Source of the DNA: Amycolatopsis sp. 2-15
Lineage (GTDB): Bacteria > Actinomycetota > Actinomycetes > Mycobacteriales > Pseudonocardiaceae
Assembly (NCBI RefSeq): GCF_030285625.1
Contig: NZ_CP127294.1
Coordinates: 8,092,001-8,156,000, forward strand
Direction of reading: 5' to 3'
DNA length: 64,000 nt
How positions within the stretch are numbered: position 1 is the stretch's first letter; every line of letters starts with the position of its first letter. The notes below the pieces were generated by a model that had not been told where the DNA came from, did no database searches, and was given only the letters and a program-made list of their open reading frames with translations. Both the position numbers and the translations under genes were made by a program. Positions 43,496-52,604 of the stretch are shown piece after piece.

Positions 43496-44113
43496 ATGAA
43501 CCAGACCCTGCGGACCGGAACCGTGCGTACCTTGCTCTCGGTCTCCGACGCGCTCACCCGAGCGTGCCTCGAAAGCTACTTCGACGGCAAGCCCGAAGTA
43601 GCCGTGGTCGACCGCACGCGCCCGATGGGCGCCGAGGTCTCGCTCGTGGTCACCGACCGGTTCACCCCGCGCACCCACGACATCCTGGAACGCGTCGCCG
43701 CCACGCTCGACATCCCGTCCGTGCTGGTCATCGGCCGCCTCGACGACCTGCCGATCACCGAGCTCGCCCAGCACCGCGTCGTCACGATCCTGGACAAGAC
43801 GACCAGCCGCAGCGAGGCCGTCACGCAGGCCGTGATCGACGCGGCCGGCGCGCACCCGTCAGACCCGGTCGAGCGGCTGAGCACCCAGGTGCGCCGGCTG
43901 ACCCATGCGGCGGCCCGGCAGAACCGCCTCGATCGCCGCGAGACCGACATCCTGCGGTTCCTCGCCGACGGGCTGTCGGCCGGCGAAGTGGCCGACCAGC
44001 TGGGTTACAGCGAGCGCACGGTGAAGAACATCATCAGCAAGATGACCGTCCGGCTGGAGCTGCGCAACCGGGCCCACGCCGTGGCGTACGCGATCCGCGA
44101 AGGCCTGATCTGA
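43496..44113 (+). CDS. LuxR-family (NarL-type HTH) regulator without a recognisable phospho-acceptor
   Basis: The 205-residue protein has an N-terminal receiver-like alpha/beta region (TLLSVSDALTRACLESYF) lacking the acidic pocket and phospho-Asp of true response regulators. A C-terminal HTH follows: DRRETDILRFLADGLSAGEV then YSERTVKNIISKMTVRLELR. It probably responds to a ligand or partner protein rather than a kinase. It is divergent from the YcaO-like gene, and its stop lies 4 bp from the stop of the convergent SARP gene. Regulators of this kind accompany RiPP and other secondary-metabolism loci. Confidence 0.83.
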   Translation: MNQTLRTGTVRTLLSVSDALTRACLESYFDGKPEVAVVDRTRPMGAEVSLVVTDRFTPRTHDILERVAATLDIPSVLVIGRLDDLPITELAQHRVVTILDKTTSRSEAVTQAVIDAAGAHPSDPVERLSTQVRRLTHAAARQNRLDRRETDILRFLADGLSAGEVADQLGYSERTVKNIISKMTVRLELRNRAHAVAYAIREGLI

Positions 44114-44117
44114 CCGC

Positions 44118-46970
44118 TCACGCGCCCGGCGGCGACACCACGCGGGCATCCGGGTCGCCGAGGCGCAGGCGCACCTCGTCGGCGGCAGGCATGCCGAACG
44201 TGTCGAGCACGTGGAGCGCCTCGCGCCACGCCTTCTCCGCGCCTTCCGGGTCGCCCGCCGCGCTGAGCGCGTCGCCGAGCGCCACCAGGGAGTCGGACTC
44301 GTCGGAGCGGTTCCCGAGCTCGCGGTAGTAGGTCACGGCGCGGCGCCACGCGTCGATCGCCTGGTCGAGGTGCCCGAGCGAGCCGTACGCGGTGGCGAGG
44401 GTGCTCCAGCAGTTGCCCTCGCCGTTGCGGTCGCCGATGTCCTCGTACAGCTTCATCGCGCGCAGGATCAGCGGCACGGCCTCGGCGTTGCCGCCCATCT
44501 CGCTGAGGCAGCGGCCGATGCCCTCGAGCCCGATGGCCTCGCCCTTGACGTTGCCGCTGGCCCGGTACAGCTCGAACGCGCGCTCGTGGTGTTCCAGCGC
44601 CGCGTTGAACCGGCCGAGCTTGGCGAACACCGTGCCGAAGTTGCTGTGCACGTATGCCTGATCGGCCGCCAGACCGAGCTGCTCGAACAGCTCGGCGGTG
44701 CGGTTGAGGTGCTCCAGCGCTTCGTCGTAGCGCTCGACGAAGTGGTAAGCACCCGCGAGGCTGCGGTGCACGTTGGCCTGCGCCACCAGGTCGCCGGTGC
44801 CGACGGCGACGCGCAACGCGAGCTCCGCCTGCGTGACCCAGTCGTGGTAGAGCGCGCTGCGCTGGTAGTACGGCTGCAGGCTCAACACCAGCTTCCACAC
44901 GTTCCCCGCCAGCCGCGGCACCCCGGCGATCTGCCGGATGAGCAGCGTCAACGCGGGCAGCTCGGCCTCGAACCACTCCATCGCCTCGCCGTAGCCGCGC
45001 GCGAGGTCGGCGCAGACGCCCGGTTCGAGCACGGGCGGATCGATCGGGAGCTGGTGCGGGTTCAGTGCGAGGTACGCGCCGTGGGCGCTGCACAAGTAGT
45101 GGTTCACCAGCCGCGCGAGGGCATCGGCCTGCTCGTCGGCCGGGTCGGTCTGCTCGCGCAGCTCCATCGCGTACGAACGCACGAGGTCGTGGGCGAGGTA
45201 GCGCCCCGGGCGGTGCTCGCTGAGGTAGCGGATGCGCGTGAGCTCGTCGAGCAGGTCCTGCGCCTGCGGCAACGGCACACCGGCGAGGCTGGCGGCCGCG
45301 GCGGTCGAGAAGTCGGCGCCGCGGTGCAGCGACAAAAGCCGGAACAGTCGCGCCGCACCGGGTTCGAGCACGCGGTAGGACCAGGAGAACACCGTGCGCA
45401 CGTCACCCGCGCTGTCGCCGCGGAACGCCTCCAGCGTCCCCTGCGTGGCGCGCAGCTTCGCGGTGATGTCTGCGAGCGAGAACTGCGGGTGCGTCCGGGC
45501 GCGCGCGGCGACGATCGCCAACGCGAGCGGCAGGCGCCCGCACAGCTCGATGATCTCCTCGACGGCCTCGGGTTCGGCCGACACCTTCTCCTCGCCGAGC
45601 CGGCGTACGAGCGTCTCGCGGGCTTCCGACGACGAGAGCGTGTCGAGCGTCAGCAGGTCGGCGTCCTCGGTGGCGACCAGGGCGCTGAGGCGGTTGCGGC
45701 TGGTCACGATCACCGCCGAGCCCGCGCTGCCCGGCAGCAGCGGCCGGACCTGCTCGGAGTCACGGACGTTGTCGAGCACCACGAGCATCTGCCGCCCGGA
45801 GAGCAGGCTGCGGTAGAGGCCGCTGCGCGCGTCGAGACCCGAGGGCGCCTGCGTGGCCTCGATGCCGAGCACGTCGAGGAATCCGCGCAGCGCGTCGGCC
45901 GGGTCCACGGCGGCGCCCGTGGGATCGAAACCGCGCATGTTGACGTAGAGCTGCCCGTCGGGGAAGCGGTCGGCGACCTGGTGCGCGAGGTGGATGGCCA
46001 GCGAGGTCTTGCCGGTGCCGGCCAGCCCGTCGATCACCGCGACGGTCACGCGCCGGCGCTCGGCGGCGCAGTCGAACAACCCGGCGAGCCGGGTGAGCTG
46101 GTCGCGGCGGCCGGTGAACGTCGGCAGGTCCGGCGGCAGCTGCGCCGGGCGCACCACGGGCCGGGCCTGCGGGGCGCGGACCGCGGGCCCCTCCTCGGAC
46201 CGCTGCGCCAGCACATCGTGCTGCATGCGCGTGAGCTCCGCGCCGGGCTCGACGCCGAGCTCGTCGACCAGCCGCATGCGGATCTCGCGGTACACCTCGA
46301 GCGCCGCGGCCCGGCGGCCGACCGAGTCGAGCGCGAGCATGAGCCGGGCGTGCACGGTCTCGTTGAAGGGATCGGCTTTCACGGCCCGTTCCAGGTGCAG
46401 CAGCAACGGCTGCAACGGCCGCCCGGCCGCGTGGGCGACGTCGGCGGCCTCGACGACCGTGGCCAGGCCTTCCTGGTCGATTCCGACCAGCAGCGCCCGG
46501 GCGCGCCCGGGCATCATCAGCCCCGCCGCGCACGGCCCGCGCCACAGGGCGAGGGCGGCGTTGAACTCGGCGAGCGCGTCGTCGGCGTTCTCCGCGCGCC
46601 GCGCCCGCAGCACGCGGGTGCGGAACTCCACGAGGTCGGAGGACGCGGCGTCGACCTGCAGGCCGTAGCCGCCCGGGTGGCGCACGAGCCAGTGGCCGGG
46701 CGAACGCGCGGTCAGATCGGGCTCGACGAGCCGGCGAAGCGCGCCGACGTAGCGCTGGATCACGTTCACGGCGCTGGCCGGCGGCTGGTCTTCCCACAGC
46801 AGGCCCACGAGCTCGTCGACCCCGGTCGGCTGGCCGGCGCGCGCGAGCAGCACCGCCAGCAGCAAGTTCTGCGCCGGCGAGCCGATCGCGAGCTCGTGGC
46901 CACCACGCCAGGCGCGCAGCGGTCCCAGCAGCTCGAACCGGACACCGACGGGGGCACCGGGTTCGCTCAC
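44118..46970 (-). CDS. AfsR-type SARP regulator (BTAD, NB-ARC, TPR)
   Basis: The 950-residue regulator begins with an OmpR-like DNA-binding domain (FELLGPLRAWRGGHELAIG) and a BTAD (ADPFNETVHARLMLALDSVG). An NB-ARC ATPase follows with Walker A VIDGLAGTGKTS and Walker B QMLVVLDNVRDSE, then C-terminal TPRs (YDEALEHLNRTAELFEQLG and several more). Proteins of this build activate secondary-metabolite genes, often in response to ATP or kinase input. It starts at a GTG after GGGAGG. The divergent sialidase gene is 280 bp away and the YcaO-like/LuxR pair abuts its 3' end. Confidence 0.93.
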   Translation of the reverse strand: MSEPGAPVGVRFELLGPLRAWRGGHELAIGSPAQNLLLAVLLARAGQPTGVDELVGLLWEDQPPASAVNVIQRYVGALRRLVEPDLTARSPGHWLVRHPGGYGLQVDAASSDLVEFRTRVLRARRAENADDALAEFNAALALWRGPCAAGLMMPGRARALLVGIDQEGLATVVEAADVAHAAGRPLQPLLLHLERAVKADPFNETVHARLMLALDSVGRRAAALEVYREIRMRLVDELGVEPGAELTRMQHDVLAQRSEEGPAVRAPQARPVVRPAQLPPDLPTFTGRRDQLTRLAGLFDCAAERRRVTVAVIDGLAGTGKTSLAIHLAHQVADRFPDGQLYVNMRGFDPTGAAVDPADALRGFLDVLGIEATQAPSGLDARSGLYRSLLSGRQMLVVLDNVRDSEQVRPLLPGSAGSAVIVTSRNRLSALVATEDADLLTLDTLSSSEARETLVRRLGEEKVSAEPEAVEEIIELCGRLPLALAIVAARARTHPQFSLADITAKLRATQGTLEAFRGDSAGDVRTVFSWSYRVLEPGAARLFRLLSLHRGADFSTAAAASLAGVPLPQAQDLLDELTRIRYLSEHRPGRYLAHDLVRSYAMELREQTDPADEQADALARLVNHYLCSAHGAYLALNPHQLPIDPPVLEPGVCADLARGYGEAMEWFEAELPALTLLIRQIAGVPRLAGNVWKLVLSLQPYYQRSALYHDWVTQAELALRVAVGTGDLVAQANVHRSLAGAYHFVERYDEALEHLNRTAELFEQLGLAADQAYVHSNFGTVFAKLGRFNAALEHHERAFELYRASGNVKGEAIGLEGIGRCLSEMGGNAEAVPLILRAMKLYEDIGDRNGEGNCWSTLATAYGSLGHLDQAIDAWRRAVTYYRELGNRSDESDSLVALGDALSAAGDPEGAEKAWREALHVLDTFGMPAADEVRLRLGDPDARVVSPPGA

Positions 46971-47155
46971 CGGTTCCTCCCTCGCTCACCGGTTGCGGGC
47001 ACGTCTCCTCTTGAGCGTAGCGCCCGTTACACCGCGGGTCCGCGAGAGCGCCCTGCCGGGAGGACACCGGTCCCGCGGGCAGGACGTGGGACCATCACGG
47101 CCGGATCGCCGCCGGGTTAACAGTTCTCCTTGGTACAAAAGCGATTGTGCGTGCC

Positions 47156-47176
47156 GTTGTACGGCGGGTGTACGAC
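47156..47176. promoter_or_regulatory. Imperfect inverted repeat upstream of the sialidase
   Basis: GTTGTAC-N7-GTACGAC (6 of 7 pairs match) lies 75 bp before the sialidase start in the divergent SARP/sialidase region. A binding site is plausible but weak. Confidence 0.3.
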
Positions 47177-47209
47177 CGCGCCGGAGCCTGGGAGCACTTT
47201 CGGCAGCCG

Positions 47210-47225
47210 CCCCACGATCGTGGGG
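47210..47225. promoter_or_regulatory. 16-bp perfect palindrome in the sialidase leader
   Basis: CCCCACGATCGTGGGG is perfectly symmetric and ends 25 bp before the sialidase ATG, just ahead of the ribosome-binding site. It could be a repressor site or an mRNA hairpin limiting translation. Confidence 0.55.
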
Positions 47226-47250
47226 ACGGCCCCCAGGACGGAGACCGACA

Positions 47251-48759
47251 ATGAATCTGAGACGTGTCGCACGAGGACTGCTCACGGCTTTGGCCGGGGC
47301 CACGGCGTTCGCCGCGGCCGCCGTGGTGCCGGGCGCGACCCCCGCTGCGTCGGCCGACGCGGCCAGCACGGTGGTGTACCAGGCCGGCACCGGCGGCTAC
47401 TCGTGCTTCCGCATCCCCGCCATGGTCAAGGCCAACAACGGCGACCTGCTCGCCTTCGCCGAGGGGCGCAAGAACAGCTGCGCCGACACCGGCGACATCG
47501 ACCTGGTCATGAAGCGCCAGGCCAAAGGCAGCTCCACGTGGGGCCCGCTGCAGATCGTGATCCAGGGGTTCGGCGACGTGAAGGGCAACCCCACGCCCGT
47601 CGTCGTGCCGCCGAGCGCCGACGAGCCCAACGGCCGCGTCGTGCTGCTGTCGGTGATGCAGTGCGTGACCCCGCATGCCGCGTGCGGCCGCGTTCCGCGC
47701 GTGAGCATCAGCAAGGACAACGGCTCCACGTGGGCCGCCCCCCAGGTGCTCACCACTCAGCTCGGCTTCACGGCGGCGCCGGGCTGGCTCGCGACGGGGC
47801 CGTCGCACGCTTCGGTGCTCACCCGCGGTGCGCACAAGGGCCGGCTGGTCGCCGGCATGAGCTACCAGGCCAACGGCTCCGCGCCCAACACCGGCGCGAT
47901 CATCTACAGCGACGACCGCGGTTCGACCTGGCACCTCGGCGCCCACGACGCGAGCACGAACAACGCCGCGCTCAACCCGCAGGAGATCAGCCTCACCGAA
48001 CTGCCCGACGGCAAGATCTACGCCTCGGCGCGCAACAACGCCGGCACGATGTGCTCGACCGTCGAGCGGGCGTACGCGATCAGCTCCGACGGCGGCCAGA
48101 CGTTCAGCCAGAAGTTCGTGACCGAGCCGGGCCTGGCGAAGACGCCCGACGTGCAGGGCGCCACGCTCGCGATGAGCGCGACGGACACCGGCGGCGCGTA
48201 CACGCGGCTGATCTTCGCGGGCCCCTCGGTGTGCGACCACCGGCACGCACTGCGCATCCGCTCGTCGTTCGACGAGGGCGGCAGCTGGCAGGGTGACGCC
48301 GACGGGTTCCTGGTGTGGAGCCAGGACGCGGCCTACTCCGACCTCATCTCGCTCGGCACCGGCTCGGCCGGCGTGCTCTTCGAAGGCGGCCCGCAGGGCA
48401 ACTCCAGCGCGGCGATCCGCTGGGCGAAGTTCACCGACGCGAACCTGGGCGCGCCGGCGTGCGGCTCGGGTTACGGCGTGATCGACCAGGGCTCGCTCGG
48501 CACCGCGGGCACGGTGTACCTGTCCTACAACTCGGCCACCGGCATGAACTGCGTGAGCACGATGAAGAACTCCGGCGCGGGCACACCGTCGCAGACCACC
48601 GCGTACCTGCAGGTGCAGGGCGCGACGAAGCAGACGGACTCCGGCTCGTTCTCCTGGTTCGCCGGCCCGGTCACGGCTTCGGCGGCCGACAAGTGCGTGA
48701 CTTGGGGCGGCTCGGTCGGCACCGTGAAGTTCGACGCGCCGCTGGGGCACTGCGGTTGA
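47251..48759 (+). CDS. Secreted exo-alpha-sialidase (GH33-like)
   Basis: The 502-residue precursor has a signal peptide of about 35 residues (cleavage near AASADA). It shows the sialidase hallmarks: FRIP at residues 53-56 with the first catalytic Arg, and Asp boxes SKDNGSTW, SDDRGSTW, SSDGGQTF and SFDEGGSW. The acid/base Asp is probably in AEGRKNSCADTGDID. A roughly 90-residue C-terminal extension may be a binding domain. It should release sialic acid or a related sugar from extracellular glycoconjugates. No sialic-acid transporter or lyase is in the window. It ends at a strong bidirectional terminator. Confidence 0.88.
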   Translation: MNLRRVARGLLTALAGATAFAAAAVVPGATPAASADAASTVVYQAGTGGYSCFRIPAMVKANNGDLLAFAEGRKNSCADTGDIDLVMKRQAKGSSTWGPLQIVIQGFGDVKGNPTPVVVPPSADEPNGRVVLLSVMQCVTPHAACGRVPRVSISKDNGSTWAAPQVLTTQLGFTAAPGWLATGPSHASVLTRGAHKGRLVAGMSYQANGSAPNTGAIIYSDDRGSTWHLGAHDASTNNAALNPQEISLTELPDGKIYASARNNAGTMCSTVERAYAISSDGGQTFSQKFVTEPGLAKTPDVQGATLAMSATDTGGAYTRLIFAGPSVCDHRHALRIRSSFDEGGSWQGDADGFLVWSQDAAYSDLISLGTGSAGVLFEGGPQGNSSAAIRWAKFTDANLGAPACGSGYGVIDQGSLGTAGTVYLSYNSATGMNCVSTMKNSGAGTPSQTTAYLQVQGATKQTDSGSFSWFAGPVTASAADKCVTWGGSVGTVKFDAPLGHCG

Positions 48760-48786
48760 CCTCGCCCGCCGCTGCGGACGTGAAAA

Positions 48787-48819
48787 GGCTGAGGGTGGTC
48801 TTGACGACCACCCTCAGCC
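48787..48819. terminator. Bidirectional terminator hairpin
   Basis: GGCTGAGGGTGGTC and GACCACCCTCAGCC, perfect 14-bp arms with a 5-base loop, lie between the convergent sialidase and rpmG genes, with AAAA on one side. Confidence 0.88.
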
Positions 48820-48836
48820 CTCGGTCTTGCTCGGTG

Positions 48837-49001
48837 TCAGCGCTCTTCGCGGAAGTCCACGTGCTCGCGGACGACCGGGTCGTACTTGCGCAGGACCATC
48901 CGGTCCGGGTCGTTGCGGCGGTTCTTGGTCACCACATACGTGTAACCCGTGCCGGCGGTGGAACGCAGCTTGATCACCGGGCGCAAAACGCTCTTCGCCA
49001 T
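48837..49001 (-). CDS. rpmG: 50S ribosomal protein L33, cysteine-free form
   Basis: This 54-residue protein begins [19 protein letters not shown] and contains [19 protein letters not shown], the L33 signature. It lacks the two CxxC pairs of the zinc-binding form, so it is the C-minus paralogue that can replace the zinc form under zinc limitation. In many actinomycetes such paralogues cluster with rpmB, rpsN and rpsR under Zur control. Here it stands alone, and I see no Zur-like box in the 90 bp upstream. The ATG is preceded by a GGAAGGGG purine stretch. Confidence 0.93.
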   Translation of the reverse strand: MAKSVLRPVIKLRSTAGTGYTYVVTKNRRNDPDRMVLRKYDPVVREHVDFREER

Positions 49002-49288
49002 CGGTTCTCACCCCTTCCTGCTCGTGGCGGTCACCGGGTTCCTCCGGCTTCCGCAATGTCTGTAACAGTGGGAGGGCACGGAAAAGTCCCGGCGGACAGT
49101 GGCCGGGGTCACGCCGCCGGACGGCTGCCGGAAGTCCGTCGGGCGTCCGTCCACTTCGGACGGGTGCGGTGGCGTTCGTGGAGTCGATCACCGTCACCTC
49201 GCCTCGACGGGTGGCGGGCGAGCCGGTGAGCGTGCTGTATTCGCCGGGGGCGCCGGCGCGGTTGGGGCGCCGATCGTGGCGTGACGGG

Positions 49289-49642
49289 CTAGGGGGTGCA
49301 GGCGGCGCAAGCCGGTGCTGGCGAAGCGGCTGTGGGTTCGGCTGTCAGTTCGTCGGGAGCCGGTGGCCGCCGGGGCCGGGGTACGGCGGCCGCGTGGCAC
49401 GACCGGCACGGGCCGAGGGCCGGCCCGGGTTCGACAGTGGCCCGTTTCGGCGGGGTGAGGAGCACGGGCCGGACGCGCGGCAGGACCTCGGCGACCGCGC
49501 GCAGCTCCTCCGCGAGGCGCGACGGCGTGCGGGCGGCGCGTGCGGTGCGCAGGGCAGGACGGCGGCGCACCACGAGCAGCGCTGCCGCGAGCGGCCCGCC
49601 GGCCAGCGGCAGAGCGGCGGCCACCATCGCGAACAGTTCCAT
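49289..49642 (-). CDS. Hypothetical small membrane protein with C-terminal Cys motifs
   Basis: The possible 117-residue product begins MELFAMVAAALPLAGGPLAA, one hydrophobic segment followed by an Arg-rich stretch. A Pro/Ala-rich tail with CRSCH and CAAC follows, a CxxC-like pair that might bind metal or heme. No family is recognised. The reading frame continues upstream, but only the part from this ATG looks protein-like, and the ribosome-binding site is weak. It lies between rpmG and a divergent hypothetical gene. It may be spurious. Confidence 0.35.
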   Translation of the reverse strand: MELFAMVAAALPLAGGPLAAALLVVRRRPALRTARAARTPSRLAEELRAVAEVLPRVRPVLLTPPKRATVEPGPALGPCRSCHAAAVPRPRRPPAPDELTAEPTAASPAPACAACTP

Positions 49643-50028
49643 CACCGACCCCAGAGGTGCGCGGACACCGGCACCGTGACCGCTCGGCTCGGCGGTCCGC
49701 CCCCCGTGCTTCGCGGGAGAGCCGATGCTAGCGCCGGTTGCCACTTCGCCAACAGGATCACCACCCAGCCGTGGTGGCGTCCGCCTCGCGAACGTCACTT
49801 GACATGGTGAGCGAGACTCGCCACGCCCGTGTCGCCATTGCCCGGTCGACCACAAAGCCGTGGTACGAACGACCCTTTTCGTGCGGTGCCCCATCTTCTA
49901 CAGAAGCGCGCAGGCGGGACCGGAAAGGGAAGTGTGTCTGTCCTACGCTGGGGGAGGTCGTGCTAACGTCCGCGCCAGGGCGCGGATGCACGTGCGGATT
50001 CCCGAGCTGGCAACGGAAGGCGGGGACG
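49643..50028. other. Intergenic region, 386 bp
   Basis: This region precedes the hypothetical gene at 50029. A TTGACA occurs at 49799 without a convincing -10. No RNA structure or convincing small gene is seen. Confidence 0.4.
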
Positions 50029-50397
50029 ATGGACCACCAAGCGGCCCCGCCACCCTGCAATGTCGAGTCCGGCCTGCGCGCCCTCATCGCCCGCGGCTAC
50101 CAGTTCGTGCACCCGAGCGACGCCACCGGCGAAGTCCTCGCGGTCGTCGGCGTCCGCGTCCACGGCGACGTCGTGGACGTCTTCCGCCTCGACGCGGAGG
50201 ACGACGCCACCGCCACCCGTATGCCGGGGGACGAAGAAAACGTCTTCACGCCGACCACCTGGCTGTGGCGCGCGAGCGGACCCGCCACCCGCGTGCTGGC
50301 CGACCTCCTCGCCCTCCCGGACACCACCCCCACCACCGCGGGCGGCTGCTGGGTCCCCGGCCGCCCCGGCACGGCGAAATGGCTCGCCGCCAGCTGA
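50029..50397 (+). CDS. Conserved-looking hypothetical protein, 122 aa
   Basis: The product (MDHQAAPPPCNVESGLRALI at the start) is predicted as an alpha/beta protein with GYQFVHPSDATGEVLAVVGV and an acidic middle (DAEDDATATRMPGDEENVF), ending PGTAKWLAAS. The ATG follows GGAAGGCGGGG. No domain is recognised. Small soluble proteins like this are common in Pseudonocardiaceae; coding character and a good ribosome-binding site support it as a real gene. No operon partner. Confidence 0.62.
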   Translation: MDHQAAPPPCNVESGLRALIARGYQFVHPSDATGEVLAVVGVRVHGDVVDVFRLDAEDDATATRMPGDEENVFTPTTWLWRASGPATRVLADLLALPDTTPTTAGGCWVPGRPGTAKWLAAS

Positions 50398-50521
50398 CCC
50401 GGCACCGCAGCGGCTGACACCAGGCGTGGCTGCGGGTTTGCCGCGTCCGCCGGCGAAGTCGCAAGGTGGCTCGTCTCGAACTGACCCAGCTCCCCAGCAA
50501 GCTTTCCCGGCTCTCGCCCGA

Positions 50522-51517
50522 TCACAACCCCGCCAGCACCTCCGCCTCCTCCGCCGCCGACAGGCCCGAGCGCCGCTCTCGATCCAGGCCCAGTTCGCGT
50601 TCGCGCTCGAGCGCGCCCGCGACGGCGTCGGCGAGGGGGCGGATGTCCAGGCCCGCGGCCAGCGACGAGGCCGGGTCGTGGGAGGCGAGGCCGGCGTAGG
50701 TGGGCGGGAGCCACAGCGGCAGGGAGCGGGGACCGGACCACGGGGCGACGCCGGCGGTCTCCAGCTGAGTATCCATGGCGGGCACGAACTCGACGTCCGC
50801 GCCGACGGCCGCGGCGATGTCCGCGAGCAGCTTGCCCAGGCCGACCGCGGGGCCGATTCCGTCGAAGGTCCCGCCCAGTCCCGTCTCGAACGCCGTAACG
50901 ACCCAGGCCGCCAGGTCACGCACGTCGAGGTACTGCACGAGCCGGTCGGAGGCGGGCACGAGCACGCGGCCGCCGCGGGCGAAGCGGCCCGGCCAGTAGC
51001 CGAAGCGGTCGCTGCCGTCGCCGGGGCCGGTGATCAGGCCGGGCCGCACGACGAACGCGCGCTCCCCCAGCTCGGCGCGCACGGCGTTCTCGCTGGCGAC
51101 CTTGATGCCGCCGTACAGTCCGGTGCCGCCTTCCGCGGTCAGGTCGTCGCGGGTCGCGTGGCGCCGCAGCGGGTTCACGAGCGCGCCGGTCGCCGGGGTC
51201 TGGCCGGGTGTCGCCTCGTCGGCGTAAACGTTGATCGTCGAGACGAACGTCCAGTGCGCCACGCGGTCCGCGAGCACCTCCAGGGCGCGCTCCACCCACG
51301 GGAACGAGATCGGCGCCACGTCGACCACGGCGTCGAACTCGGGCAGGGCGGCCAATCCGTCCGGATCGTCCCGGTCCACCTTGATCAGCCGCGCGCCGTC
51401 GGGCACCGTCCCCGACTCGCCGCGCGCCGCGCACACGACCTCGTGGCCCCGCCGCAGCGCCTCCGCGGCGACCGCCCGTCCGACGAACACCGTCCCACCC
51501 AGCGCGAGAAGTCTCAT
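50522..51517 (-). CDS. NAD-dependent epimerase/reductase-family protein
   Basis: The 331-residue protein is an extended SDR. LLALGGTVFVGRAVAAEALR is the N-terminal Gly-rich nucleotide-binding turn with a slightly altered GxxGxxG, and LVQYLDVRDLAAWVV is a typical C-terminal motif. The active-site region reads GLYGGIKVASE, keeping a Y-x-x-x-K-type arrangement (Tyr-Gly-Gly-Ile-Lys). It probably reduces or epimerises a sugar nucleotide or small ketone. The ATG was chosen over an upstream ATG whose extra residues are Arg-rich and atypical. No operon partners. Confidence 0.84.
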   Translation of the reverse strand: MRLLALGGTVFVGRAVAAEALRRGHEVVCAARGESGTVPDGARLIKVDRDDPDGLAALPEFDAVVDVAPISFPWVERALEVLADRVAHWTFVSTINVYADEATPGQTPATGALVNPLRRHATRDDLTAEGGTGLYGGIKVASENAVRAELGERAFVVRPGLITGPGDGSDRFGYWPGRFARGGRVLVPASDRLVQYLDVRDLAAWVVTAFETGLGGTFDGIGPAVGLGKLLADIAAAVGADVEFVPAMDTQLETAGVAPWSGPRSLPLWLPPTYAGLASHDPASSLAAGLDIRPLADAVAGALERERELGLDRERRSGLSAAEEAEVLAGL

Positions 51518-51696
51518 GTCCCTCACCCGGGCGCGCCCACCTCGCCGCCACCACCGGTCTCGCGGAGGGCGAACGCATCCCTCAGCCCAGTACCCGCTCC
51601 GCCGCCGGCGCCGCGGCACGTAGCAGCCGGGCCACGGCGGGGCCGGCCTGCTGCTCGTCGTGGCGCAGCTGCTGCAGCTGCCCCTTCGCCGGCTGG

Positions 51697-52530
51697 GTGC
51701 TCACCGTGGTCACCGCGACGCCCGTCGCCCACCTCGTCACCAGCGCCCCGCGCAACCTCGACTACCTCCCGGTCCTGCTCGCCCCCTACACCGCGCCGAT
51801 GTCGCCGCGCCCGCTCGTGCGGTTCTGGCTCTGCGGCGCCACGACGGCCGCGGTCGGCGCGGCGATGGTGCCCGCCGAGGGTTTGGTGGACGGCGCGCTG
51901 CTCACCGCCGCCCTCCGCGGGGTCGCGTGGCTGCTCGGGGTGGAACGCCGCCGGCACGTCGCCGAACGCGCGGAGTTCGCCGCGCAACGCACCCGCCACC
52001 GGCTGGAACGCCTCGCCGCCGAGCGCCGCGACCGCACCGCGCGCCGGCTGCACGACACGCTCGCGCGCACCACCACCGTGATGCTCGTGCAGGCCGAGGC
52101 CCTGCGCGCGGTCGGCGACCTGACCGACGGCGACCGCCGGCGCGTCGACGCGATGTTGTCGGCCGGCCGCGACGCGTTGGACCAGGTCCGCGCGACGCTG
52201 CGCGAACTCCACGGCGAGGAGGAGCCCGCCGCCGAACCCGCGCTGGCCGACGTGCTCGACCAGCTGCGCTCCGCCGGTCTGGTCCTCGACGCCGTGCCGG
52301 ACGCGACGGCGTTCCCCGGCGCCGTCCGTCCCCTCGCCGGGCGCGTGATCGCCGAAGCCGCCACCAACGCCTTGCGCCACCACGGCCCGGGCACGCGCCT
52401 GGGCGTCGACGTCGCCGCGGCCAGCTCCGGATCGGGGTCGCGTCGAAGGTCCAGACCCCGCCGGCCGGGGAAAGTACAGGCGCCGGCTGCGGCCTCACCA
52501 GAGAGCCCGGACCGCTTCCTCGGCGTCGTC
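51697..52530 (+). pseudogene. Histidine kinase remnant (HisKA_3 type), truncated and frameshifted
   Basis: The reading frame gives two hydrophobic segments, a dimerisation helix with the phospho-acceptor His in RDRTARRLHDTLARTTT, and the start of an ATPase domain (VIAEAATNALRHHGPGT, the N-box). Near 52430 the frame changes. The G2-like TGAGCGL is found in the -1 frame, after which family resemblance ends. The N-terminus is also short, and membrane-like sequence (LLLVVAQLLQLPLRRL) lies just upstream in another frame. No response regulator is adjacent. It appears to be a decayed NarL-type two-component kinase. Confidence 0.65.
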
Positions 52531-52604
52531 GAGTGTGGGAGTCGCAGCAGCACCACCTGGAGAACTTCCGCAGCACGACCGCTACGCCACGTACGGCGCG
52601 TTGC

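Noticed and set aside
44211..47120. A 969-codon plus-strand frame
   Set aside because: Antisense shadow of the SARP regulator; no recognisable motif.
49169..49810. Plus-strand frame of 213 codons
   Set aside because: Arg/Gly-rich, no ribosome-binding site, antisense to the more plausible small membrane protein gene.
51582..51713. 43-codon minus-strand frame with protein-like composition upstream of the epimerase
   Set aside because: It overlaps the histidine-kinase remnant on the other strand and has no family; I could not tell a small gene from a fragment.
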